The translations under genes and the position numbers were made by a program. A stretch of 64,000 nucleotides of DNA, taken from Candidatus Hydrogenedentota bacterium (GTDB lineage: Bacteria; Hydrogenedentota; Hydrogenedentia; Hydrogenedentales; CAILVY01). The stretch lies in the NCBI GenBank assembly GCA_903837785.1, contig CAILVY010000362.1, positions 31,616-95,615 on the forward strand. Direction: 5' to 3'. The notes below the pieces were generated by a model. The model had not been told where the DNA came from. It ran no database searches and saw only the letters and a program-made list of their open reading frames with translations. Shown in pieces: positions 18,159-28,200 of the stretch (the first letter of the stretch is position 1; each line of letters begins with the position of its first letter).

Positions 18159-19553
18159 GTTCTGGCCTCCCAGTCAAATGTCTTGACGCCTCTTCACTTA
18201 CGCTCTGCGCTGCCCCTGCATGCTCAAGGGCACCGCCTCATTCCGTGTTGGATTGCGCGATGCGCACGAACAGACGGACGCTCTGCGAGACAACACCCTC
18301 CTCGTTAGTCTTCTCCGAATGACAGCGCGCCGCATTCCAGCTTCACCTGGGCGAGGAGCGGGCTTGCCCTGCCCCTTCATTGGGCGCTTCGCATCCGCAG
18401 CGAAAACCTGGCTACGCTTCACACCCTCGCGATGCGCGAAAAGACACCTGACACCTCTTGCTCTGTTTTCCGCGCTGACCTTGACATGCCCAAACACTTC
18501 GGCCTCTGCAACAACACTTCTCGGCCCGCAGATTCCTGCGGCAGCAACAAAGTCTGCAGTTGAACCCGTGCTTCAAGTTTGTCTTTGAGCAATGCATCTA
18601 CGCTCTGCTAAGCAATCCGCATACCATTTGCAGCTAGCCCTGCAAGTGCCGCTGTAATGGAGGGTTGCGCGGTAGCGACACATAGAACACTAAGATAAAA
18701 GGGGTGCGCGTTTTGTGACGCCTCTTCGCAGCGCACTTCCACAAGTAATGTGTGTGAAGGCAGTTACAGTCTGCCTCTCCTCGACTGGATGTGAAAATTC
18801 TCACGCCGGTTGACTGCCAGAGACTCGGAAGCACGGCACCACAAGCCAAATTCAAGATTCGGGAAGATATTACGCGGCCGGAAAGCCCCTGAAGATGTGC
18901 ATCGCCGCGCTGCAAACGCGCAGAGAAAAGAGAGTAAGAATCCACGTCCTTCAGCGTGCAGTGCAGCAACGATGCTGCCGGCGTGTTTGAGAGAACACGC
19001 TCTCCGATAGCTCTTCTTCGACTTGCATAATGGAGCGAAGAAGGGCAGCTGTCCGCAAGAGAGGGAGAGCAGGAGCGCGCGCGTCTGGCGATGTGTGCGG
19101 CGGCGACATCTTGTCGTTGGACTGGCCAGGCCTGCTCGCGATAGTACTGATTCATGTTGCTGATAATTGGACCGGCTCCACGGCGGCTTCAGTCAAGAAG
19201 GCAGGCGAATGAGCCGTAGCTTGCCCAAGCGGGAATCCGTGCGAGTGGCGGCCGAAATTCTCTAAGCGGCGTGAGTGGCCCGCGCCGGATAGTGGATATT
19301 CGTAATCAAGAAGCGTTCTGTCCCCTGGCGCAGCCGCAATACCCCGCCCGGAGCGTTTCGGAAGGTCTGCATCGAGTTTCTTGTGCCCGTGTTGAAATCG
19401 CGATGACGACAAGAAGTTCGAGCCAGGAAACCTATGGCGATTGAGGCCGCCTGAAGAACGCAAAGGAATCCCTTCTCCTCTGCGGGGGGACGTCTCCTGT
19501 GCGGTGAATGATTCAGGCCGCTATGCGGAGCGGCGCGGCAACGTGGCGGCCGG

Positions 19554-20621
19554 CTACTCCTGAACGGGCGGTGGATTGCCTTCCAACGTCCCGAGAAACG
19601 CAACAAGATCGGCTGTGTCGCCCGGATGGAGTTCCAGGCCGAGCTGGAGTTGGCCCATGAGGTGCACAGCACCCGAAAGCGTGGGAATCTTGCCGTCATG
19701 GAAGTAGGGGCCGGTCCGCGTGATGTTCCGAAGCATCGGAACCTTGAAAACGAACCGGTCTTCTTCATTCTTTGTGACTTCGTAACGGCCCACGTCCTCG
19801 TTCCCCGCGAGCGCATGGCGAACCCCGATCTTGCGATAGAGTTGGCCGCCGACGGTCACGCCCGTATGACAATCCACGCAGCCATGATCCATGAAGGCCA
19901 TGAGTCCCATCTTCTCTTGTTCAGTGATGGCGTCTTCCTCGCCTGCGAGGTACTTATCGAAACGTCCTGGCGCTATCAGCGTGCGTTCGAAGGCCGCAAT
20001 CGCCACGGCCATGTTGTCATACGTCATGGGTTGCGGATCGTTGGGAAACGCGCGCTGAAACGCTTCTGCATATCCCTCGATCCCCCGGAGCCGGTCCATC
20101 ACCTCCATCGGTGTCTTCATGCCCATCTCAATCGGATTCAGGACCGGGCCTTTCGCCTGGTCAACCAAATCCGGAGAACGGCCGTCCCAGAATTGCGCAA
20201 ACTGAAAGCCCGCGTTGATCACGGTGGGAGAGTTGCGCTTGCCGAATTCCCCGATCGTACCCTTTGACGTAGGCGTGTGATCCGTGCCCGCACGGCCTTC
20301 CGTGAGCAGATGGCAGTCGTGGCAGGCCTGATTCTTGTGGGTCGAAATGCCTCGCTCGAAATAGAGGCGCTTCCCCAAGGCGATTCTCTCCGGAGTATCG
20401 TTTTGGCTTCCCGGCATCGCCGCGGGAAGCCGCCCGAGAAACACCCTCGATGATAAGAGCAACTGATCCGGATCCATCATGGAACTCATGGCCGGGTCGG
20501 AGGTGCTGTGTTCTTCCGGCCCGGTGGCCGCAGCCGCCATTCCCGGGGCGAGGACCATGAATGAAACGACTGTGCCTCGCAGCACGAAGGCGCTTATGTA
20601 TCGGATGACTAGGGACTTCAT
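19554..20621 (-). CDS. Di-heme cytochrome c peroxidase family protein
   Basis: Two CxxCH motifs (ACHDCHLL, CVDCHTG). Typical blocks RIALGKRLYFE, NSPTVINAGFQFAQFWDGRSPDLVDQAKGPVLNPIEMG, FKVPMLRNITRTGPYFHDG, VAFLGTLEG. N-terminal signal region. Confidence 0.93.
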   Translation of the reverse strand: MKSLVIRYISAFVLRGTVVSFMVLAPGMAAAATGPEEHSTSDPAMSSMMDPDQLLLSSRVFLGRLPAAMPGSQNDTPERIALGKRLYFERGISTHKNQACHDCHLLTEGRAGTDHTPTSKGTIGEFGKRNSPTVINAGFQFAQFWDGRSPDLVDQAKGPVLNPIEMGMKTPMEVMDRLRGIEGYAEAFQRAFPNDPQPMTYDNMAVAIAAFERTLIAPGRFDKYLAGEEDAITEQEKMGLMAFMDHGCVDCHTGVTVGGQLYRKIGVRHALAGNEDVGRYEVTKNEEDRFVFKVPMLRNITRTGPYFHDGKIPTLSGAVHLMGQLQLGLELHPGDTADLVAFLGTLEGNPPPVQE

Positions 20622-20668
20622 GGGGGTGCCTCCCGTTGTTCGCGTGTGAATCTGCCGGTGATCCTTGC

Positions 20669-20708
20669 CGCCCTCTTTCCCGGGGCATCGGCCGCAGGAA
20701 AGAGGGCG
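20669..20708 (-). terminator. Stem-loop between the Cys-rich gene and the cytochrome peroxidase gene
   Basis: Perfect 12-bp inverted repeat CGCCCTCTTTCC (20669-20680) / GGAAAGAGGGCG (20697-20708) with a 16-nt loop. No U-tract. Confidence 0.5.
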
Positions 20709-20767
20709 TTCAAGACGTTATCGTGCAAGACAAATGCCGGGCTGTGTGTGGCAACCCGCACCCGGAC

Positions 20768-21163
20768 CTACTTCTTCTCCGCGGCCTTGGTCTCCGCCGC
20801 CTTCTCGATGTTCTCAACGTAGATCGCCTGCAGGCCGTTGGCCTTCACCATGATCCCTTTGACATTGACCTTCTCGCCCATCAGCGCAAGACGCTCGGGA
20901 TTAATGACCGGCTTCTCCTTGTCCTTGCTCACCAGCATGAACAGCCCACCCTTGTCGTCTTGCAGAAGGGCCGTGTCCCCGCCCTTCAGGCAGGCTTGGC
21001 AGCACTCCTTTGAGCACTTGTGGTCCGGACCGCCGGCCAGCTTGCAGAACGAGCAGCTCAGGGTGCCGGTCATGGTCATTTCCTCACCCTTCTTGGCCTC
21101 TACGGCCCACACGGCCGCGCTCAACACCGCTACGACGACACACAGAACCAATGTCTTCTTCAT
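20768..21163 (-). CDS. Small secreted Cys-rich protein of unknown function
   Basis: MKKTLVLCVVVAVLSAAVWAVEA signal peptide. GTLSCSFCKLAGGPDHKCSKECCQACLKGG cysteine cluster. AAAGGAGAGG RBS before ATG 21163. Confidence 0.8.
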   Translation of the reverse strand: MKKTLVLCVVVAVLSAAVWAVEAKKGEEMTMTGTLSCSFCKLAGGPDHKCSKECCQACLKGGDTALLQDDKGGLFMLVSKDKEKPVINPERLALMGEKVNVKGIMVKANGLQAIYVENIEKAAETKAAEKK

Positions 21164-21837
21164 GATCCTCTCCTTTCCGATTTCCTCTTGCTGCATGTAC
21201 ACTAATCACCCCGCCACCCAGACGAGGCGCAAACGGCCTTGACTCATGCGTTTTTCAGGCCTCACCGACTCCCAACAGAACGGGACTTCCGCGGATGCTC
21301 TCGCCGTTAGGAGCATCGATAACCTGTAAGCAAACCCTGTATACCCGACTTGAAAAACAGTGATGCGGGCGAGGTCTATTCCCAGCCCGCCAAGTCCAAG
21401 ATCCGCGCGTGCCTCAAGGAAGGCGTAAGCACAACATACACGGCTGAGATGAACGTTAAGCACACTTCAGGGCTTGACTGGCGCTCCGCCTGTCCGAGTA
21501 CAGAGGCGACCGTGGGCCCCGGCAAGCGCAAATTTCGGGGACCTGCGGCAACCGGCTCAAGTGTTGATGCGCTGGAAGACCCGCCCGGATTTCTCTTGCG
21601 TGCCTCTTGGCGGCAATAGGTTCATGACAACGAAACCAGGATGGGAAGGGAGCGCTGCGGGGTGCTCGTATTCATTTGCTACAACGGTCATGTTTCCGTC
21701 ATCATGCGTTGAAGAAGCGTGGCCTGTGGGATTCGATGCTGCGCAAAACGAAGCCGGCGCGATGAACGGCATCGTCCGTCTATCACCGGCGGAGGCAACA
21801 CCGACGCTTTCTCTGAACTTGGAACGGAGGTTCGGCC

Positions 21838-22914
21838 ATGAGACTCTGCTGCTTGACGGGTTTGCTGCTTACGAGCATAGCGGCGAGTGTCTTTGCCGCG
21901 GAAGACATCATGATGGAGCGCGTCATCGGAACCGAGGTTCCTGGCGCGTATAAGCACCCATGTACTATTACTGCCTTGAACAACGGCGATCTCTATCTCG
22001 CGTACTACGGCGGGACCGGCGAATACGAGGATGACTCGAAAGTGTGGGGAATGCGCAAGGCAAAGGGCTCGGATGTCTGGACCGCCCCGGTGTGTATCGC
22101 CGACACGCCCTTCCTCGGAGAGGGCAATCCCGTCGTGTGGCAGGCCCCGGACGGACGCGTCTGGCTCTTCTACGTCCAACGATACGGAAACACCTGGTCC
22201 GACTCGCGCGTCCAGGCCAAAATCTCCAAGGATGGCGCAGCGACGTGGTCCGATTCCTTCATGATCACTTTCCAGCAGGGCATGATGGTTCAGGGGCTCC
22301 CCATCGCGCTCAAGAACGGCGACTATCTGCTCCCCGCCTATTTCGAGACCGGACATGATCAGGAGAAGACCGATCCCGACACCGCCTCGTTCTTCTTCCG
22401 CATCAACCCGCGCACGAACACCTGGACCGAAACCGGACGGATCGTCTCCGACAAGGGGAATCTACAGCCCCAGGCAGTCCAACTCACGGATGAACACCTC
22501 ATCGCCTACTGCCGCCGCGGCGGTTCCTTCGATCCTTTGCCCGACGGCCGTATCATCCGCGCCGAATCGCATGACGGCGGCGCCACCTGGAGCCGGGGCA
22601 CGCCCTCGCAATTCAAGAACCCCAACGCGGGCATCGCGTTCATCAAGCTGCAAAACGGGCATCTCCTGCTCGTGTTCAACGACAGCATCTCCGACCGCAC
22701 GCCGCTCACCGTGTCCATTTCAACGGATACGGACAAGACGTGGCCCTTCAAGCGCGACATCGCCGTGGGAGATGAAACCCGGGACTTTGCCTATCCCGTG
22801 GCCATCCAAACTGAGGATGGCCTGATTCACGTGGCATGCACCACCGACAATCGAAAGGCCATCCTCCACTTCACGTTCAAAGAGGAGGCGATTCTGAGCC
22901 ATCCCGTCAAGTGA
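21838..22914 (+). CDS. Sialidase/BNR-repeat (exo-alpha-sialidase-like) secreted protein
   Basis: Signal peptide MRLCCLTGLLLTSIAASVFA. Asp-box-like SKDGAATW and SHDGGATW. GGAGG upstream of ATG. Confidence 0.85.
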   Translation: MRLCCLTGLLLTSIAASVFAAEDIMMERVIGTEVPGAYKHPCTITALNNGDLYLAYYGGTGEYEDDSKVWGMRKAKGSDVWTAPVCIADTPFLGEGNPVVWQAPDGRVWLFYVQRYGNTWSDSRVQAKISKDGAATWSDSFMITFQQGMMVQGLPIALKNGDYLLPAYFETGHDQEKTDPDTASFFFRINPRTNTWTETGRIVSDKGNLQPQAVQLTDEHLIAYCRRGGSFDPLPDGRIIRAESHDGGATWSRGTPSQFKNPNAGIAFIKLQNGHLLLVFNDSISDRTPLTVSISTDTDKTWPFKRDIAVGDETRDFAYPVAIQTEDGLIHVACTTDNRKAILHFTFKEEAILSHPVK

Positions 22915-22953
22915 GCTGCGCCCCGGCCCGCGCTGGGTCCGCCGGAAGGCGGT

Positions 22954-24945
22954 TCACTTTTCCAGCGTAACGCCGGCTTCCTCGCCCGGATCAAAGTAGT
23001 TCTCCTTGGGCAGATGCCGGAACCAGAACACGTACACGCCGCCCAAGCCGATGAAGAAGAGAACAAGCGTTGGCCAGAATGGTTTCCACGCGCCGATGAC
23101 CGCCTGCATGGGCAGGAGGAACATCGTGACTTGCCACAGCAACGCGAAGGGCACGCAGAGAATATCGCGCCGGTGCTCCAGTTGCATGGCAACGCGATCC
23201 GCTTCCGGAAGGGCTTTCCGGAAAGGCCCCCACAATCCGAAGGGCCGCGTGATGCGATAGAAGCGCGCCACGACCTCGTGGTCTTCCGGGGCGCTGAGAT
23301 AGGTGCCTATAATCGAGGCGGCGGCGCCGATCGCCCCGATGTAGAGGAACTGCAGGCGCGAATCCAGCTCGGGCCAGATCATGCGCTGCACAATGGCCGC
23401 CGTCATGCCGACGAAGGTGCCCATGGCGAAGCCCCCGCCGTTAAAACGCCACCACAACAACCGCAGGAACCCGGGAATCATGAGTCCGGCGCCCAGGCCC
23501 ATGATGATCCAATCCCAGACATCGTTGATGCTCTTCACGTAGTAGGCGAACATGAACGACAAGACGACAATGACGGCGACGGCCGCCCAATTGGCATAAA
23601 TGAGTTCCCGCGTGGATGCGCCGCGCCGGAAGTACTTCTGGTAAATGTCCCGCGTCACGAATCCCGTTGTGCCGTTGACCTGTGCGTTGAACGTGGACAT
23701 GGCGGCGGCCAGCAGCACGATGAGCAGGAGTCCGCGCAACCCCGGCGGGATGTTGAACAGCAGGACCGCGGGCAGGATCCGCTCCGGATCGATCCCGCCC
23801 TCATAACCGACCAGCATGAGCTTCCTCGTCCACGTATCCGCGCCCAGCAATTGCTTCAAACCGCTGATGAGGCCCTCCGAATACTTCTCGGGATGGTTCG
23901 CAATGCCCGACACAACGCTGTCCCATTGCGCCTTGTCGGCAACCGTCACATGCTGCTTGATCAGATCCGAGGTCTGCGCCAGCACAGACTGATCCGGGAA
24001 GAGATCATGCACGAGGAGGATGCCGAGCGCCGCGAAACCCATCATCATGGGCCAGCGGAACGTCATCAGTGTGGTCCAGAAGGCCGTCAGCAACCCGCAT
24101 TCCCTATCGTTGCGCGCGCCGAAATAGCGGGGATCGGCGCCCGAACCGATGCCGAGGAACACGTTCTTCATCAGATAGAAGAAGGCGAACATGGCAAGCG
24201 ACTGATACATCTCGTAGCCCGGCGGCATCGTCGTGTTCCACTGCGGCGTGGTGCTCATCCACTGCGCGTTGTGCGTGACCTGGCTGGCCAGCGCGCCGAA
24301 ATCCGGCACGCTGCCCACCTTGATCACCGCCATCGCGGAGATGATGAAGACGCCCGCCAGGATGATCGTGGACTGAAACAAGTCCGTGAACACCACGCCA
24401 TAGAAGCCCGAAACCATCGTGTAGACCGTCGTGATGCCGATCATGACGACATTGCACCAGAAGGGCGAGAAGGGGAAGAACATCGTCAAGAAGAGGCCGG
24501 CCCCCTTGATGAGGTAGGCCAGCATGCCGATCGATGAGACGATGCCCGCCAGGGCCATGACGAACTGGGCAAAGCGGCCGCCGGGACCGTCGCCAAAGCG
24601 GAACACCATCCACTCCGCGGCGGTCAGGCATTTCGAGCGCCGGTGCCACTTGCCGCCCCAGAGCATCATGAACGCGAGGCAAAGCACCGCCCCCCCGCGA
24701 AACTCGATGAACAACCCCCGCGGGCCAAGCAGGAACAGGAAGGACGTAATGATCATCGTTCCCGTCATGTCGAGGAAATAGGCCGTCCCCGACACGCCCA
24801 GCGCCCACCACGGCAGTTGCCGTCCGCCAATCAGGTAATCCTCGAGGCTCTTGGACGCCATCCGTTCAAGCGCCAGGCCGAGCACCACCAGAGCCAAGAA
24901 GTACGCGCCTATCACCGAGTAATCGATCGCATTAAGAGACCACAT
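22954..24945 (-). CDS. Sodium:solute symporter (SSS) family transporter
   Basis: Multi-TM protein starting MWSLNAIDYSVIGAYFLALVVLGLAL; LEDYLIGGRQLPWWALGVSGTAYFLDMTGTM is typical of the SSS family. Confidence 0.9.
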   Translation of the reverse strand: MWSLNAIDYSVIGAYFLALVVLGLALERMASKSLEDYLIGGRQLPWWALGVSGTAYFLDMTGTMIITSFLFLLGPRGLFIEFRGGAVLCLAFMMLWGGKWHRRSKCLTAAEWMVFRFGDGPGGRFAQFVMALAGIVSSIGMLAYLIKGAGLFLTMFFPFSPFWCNVVMIGITTVYTMVSGFYGVVFTDLFQSTIILAGVFIISAMAVIKVGSVPDFGALASQVTHNAQWMSTTPQWNTTMPPGYEMYQSLAMFAFFYLMKNVFLGIGSGADPRYFGARNDRECGLLTAFWTTLMTFRWPMMMGFAALGILLVHDLFPDQSVLAQTSDLIKQHVTVADKAQWDSVVSGIANHPEKYSEGLISGLKQLLGADTWTRKLMLVGYEGGIDPERILPAVLLFNIPPGLRGLLLIVLLAAAMSTFNAQVNGTTGFVTRDIYQKYFRRGASTRELIYANWAAVAVIVVLSFMFAYYVKSINDVWDWIIMGLGAGLMIPGFLRLLWWRFNGGGFAMGTFVGMTAAIVQRMIWPELDSRLQFLYIGAIGAAASIIGTYLSAPEDHEVVARFYRITRPFGLWGPFRKALPEADRVAMQLEHRRDILCVPFALLWQVTMFLLPMQAVIGAWKPFWPTLVLFFIGLGGVYVFWFRHLPKENYFDPGEEAGVTLEK

Positions 24946-25201
24946 AGAAACACCTTTCCCAAAAAGTGTCGCATTTTAGCACGTTGGACCGCGCGGATCA
25001 GCCCTCTTCTGGCCCGACGCCAAGACCGTCGTCCTGGGCACGACTTTTCCGGTGATCAAGGAGAAGAACGATCATGCGGCTGATTCCTGCCGTTCCGAGC
25101 ATCCAACCATGCATCTTGCAGAATGCCGGCGAAGGATTTCGCGATACCCGGCGGCTGCGCCGTTTGACCTTTCGTCGCCGAATTTTGCCTACACACGGAG
25201 T

Positions 25202-25213
25202 TGTGACTTCACA
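25202..25213. promoter_or_regulatory. Inverted repeat TGTGA-CT-TCACA upstream of the sensor kinase gene
   Basis: Sequence TGTGACTTCACA about 55 bp before ATG 25268. Operator role is inferred from symmetry and position only. Confidence 0.25.
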
Positions 25214-25267
25214 GAAGGTGCGTTATTATGTAAAAGGTGAAAAACTGGGCAAGGGGTGAAGTGTGCC

Positions 25268-28200
25268 ATGACAAGGCGGTACAAGCAGTCCAAGAAGGCC
25301 CGTCCGCACAATGAATCGGCCACTTCTCAGTGTTCAGAGGCGTCAGCCGATGGCCCGAGGCCGCACGTGCCCCGCCTGGCCCGCCTCCGGCAGCACACGC
25401 CTTTGGGATGGATGACGCGTTACGGCCTGGCAATCCTGGCGGTGGCGCTTGCCTTCGGAATGCGGCTCCTCTTGACCGCCTGGGTCGGCCCAGGCTTGCC
25501 TCCCTACATCACCTTCTATCCCGCGGTGATGACCGCGGCCTTGTTGGCCGGTTTCGGGCCGGGATTAGCGGCCACGGCCTTGACGGGCGTTGTTGTGGGG
25601 TGTTGGATTCTGCCGCCATTTGGGCAATTCGGTTTCGAGTCGCCGGTGGATCGCCTGGGGATGCTGATCTTCGTGCTGATGGGCGTGTTCATGAGCGTCG
25701 TCGCCGGTCTCTACCGGCGCAACCGCGACAAGGCCGCGGACTTTGACCGCGAAGCGGCGCTCCGCGAAACGCAGGAGGCGTTGCGCACGCAAGCGGAACA
25801 GATTGACCCCGTTCGCGCGGATATCATTGCGCGTGAGATGCTGCGCGTCATGAGCGGCCGTGGCGGCGTGGCCGCGGCGCCCGCCGAAACCTCGGACAAG
25901 ACCCTGCGCCACGTTCCGTCCGTAGCGGGCGCGGCCGTGGCGGCGGTGGGCTTTCTAGTTCTGACCGGTTGGCTCTTTGGCGTGGAATCGTTCAAGAGCA
26001 TCCTTCCGGGCCTGGCCACGATGAAGGCCAATACCGCCCTGTGCTTCCTGCTCTTGGGAGCAGCATTGGCGCTCCGGGAATTCAGCGCCGTGCGGCTGGC
26101 CTGCACGGGATTCGTGCTGGCTATCGCCGGACTCACGATGTTTGAATATCTCTCCGGGATGGACCTTCTCCTGGATCAGCTCCTCTTCCGCGACACAAGA
26201 GATGTGCACACCATCTTTCCGGGCCGGATGGTTGAGGCCACCGCTCTGGGATTCCTGTTGAGCGGCACCTCGCTGCTCTTGCTGAGAGTGCGCGGCAACG
26301 CCGCGCTGCGCGTGCAACAGGCGCTGGCCGTGGGCGCCGCCATGATCGGCCTGGTCGCGGTCCTGGGCTACGTCTATGACGCCAGGCAGTTGTATCGTTT
26401 CGCCGGCTATTCGAGCATGGCCCTGCACACCGCGGTTTCACTGATTCTCTTCGCAGCCGGACTGCTCTTCGCACGGGATGGCGGGTTGCGGACGGCGTTG
26501 AGCATGCCCAAGGCCGGCGCTCAACTCCTGCGCCGGCTGCTGCCTGCGGTGCTCCTGGCGCCGGCGGCATTGGGCTGGCTCTTCCTCATGGGAGTCCGTC
26601 TGGGCATCTATGGCCATGGCATGGATGCCGTTCTCTTCGCCCTCGGGATGATGGTGTCGCTCACCGCATTCGTGTTCTGGGCGGCGCATGCGCTCAATCT
26701 TACGGACAAAGTGCGCCGCGACGCCGAAGTGCAACTGCGCAATCTGGCCGAGCTGATAAACCACGCCCAGGAGCCGCTGATTGTTCGCGAACCGGGCGGC
26801 CTCATCCGCGCATGGAACCACGGCGCCGAGGCGCTCTATGGCTGGCCGGCCGCCGAGGTGCTGGGACAGAGCATGCACCGCCTGCTCCGCACGGAAGGCC
26901 TGCCGCCCGACGAACTGGATTCGCACCTGGAAATGACGGGGCATTGGGAAGGCGAACTCGTCCACACCACTCGCGACAGCCGTCGTGTAATCGTGGAGAG
27001 CCGTCAGACCGCTCACCGCATCGATGACGGCCAGGTGTTTATCCTGGAAAGCAACCGGGACATCACCGAGCGTAAGCGCGCCGGGGACGCATTGCGCGAG
27101 AGTGAGATCTTCAAGGCGGCCATTCTGAACTCCCTGTCGGCGCATATCGCCGTGCTCGACCGCGAGGGCCAGGTCATCAGCGTCAATGAACCGTGGACGC
27201 GCTTCGCCCTCGAAAACACGCCCGCAGGCGTGTCTGCTCCGGCCGTGGGCGCCGGCTATCTGGAGGTTTGCCGCCGTGCCGCAGAAGCCCGGGATCCGCT
27301 GGCTCGTGAAGCGCTCGAAGGCATCCTCAGCGTATTGCGCGGAGAATCCCCCCACTTTGCGATGGAGTACCCCTGTCATGCGCCCGCCGAACAGCGCTGG
27401 TTCCTCATGACGGTGACGCCGATCGCGGCGCCGGGAGGCGCCGTTGTCACCCATCTCGACATCACCCGCCGGAAACAGGCCGAGGCAGCGCTGCTGGCAA
27501 GCGAGAACCGCCTGCGGCGGCTCTACGATGCCGGGCTCATCGGGGTCATTTACTGGAACATGAATGGCGAAATCACCGACGCCAATGACAAGTTCCTCGA
27601 TATGGTTGGCTACGACCGCGCGGACTTGGCCGCAGGCCGAATCCGGTGGAGCCAGATGACACCCCCGGAGTACCGGCACCTCGACGAGCACTCCGTCGTC
27701 GAAATGAAGACTACCGGCGCCAACCAGAAGCCCTTCGAGAAGGAATACTTACGCAAAGACGGTTCGCGCATTCCGGTCCTCGTTGCCGGCGTCATGCTGG
27801 ACGAAGAACGTTACAATGGAGCGGCCTTCGTGCTGGATATCACCGCGCGCAAACTGGCCGAAAAGGCCCTCAATCAGAGCGAAGAGCGATTCCGGCTCTT
27901 CATGGACAACAGTCCGGCCATCGCGTGGATCAAAGACGAAAACGGCCGCTACACGTATCTGAACAAAACCCATCAGGAGCGATTTGGTATCCGGCCCGAA
28001 GACTGGCTCGGGAAGACAGACGCCGAACTCTGGCCGCCCGAGATTGCCGCCGAGATGCGCAAGAACGATTTGGCCGTCCTGGCCGCCGGCCATGCCATCG
28101 AGGTGTCCGAAAAGACCCTGGACGCAACCGGGGCTTCCGTCCACTGGCTGAATTCGAAATTCCCCTTCGCAGACCTCGCCGGCAACCGCTTCGTGGCGGG

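Noticed and set aside
18634-19155. 173-aa minus-strand ORF in the 18.2-19.5 kb gap
   Set aside because: Composition is not typical, with no domain, RBS support or signal recognised; kept only as part of the gap finding.
23014-24537. 507-aa plus-strand ORF antisense to the SSS transporter
   Set aside because: His/Arg/Glu-rich shadow of a hydrophobic membrane protein.
22954-24945. Sialic-acid-specific uptake (NanT-like) role for the SSS transporter based on the adjacent sialidase-like gene
   Set aside because: Convergent orientation and no nanA/nanE/nanK genes nearby. Specificity cannot be supported from sequence.
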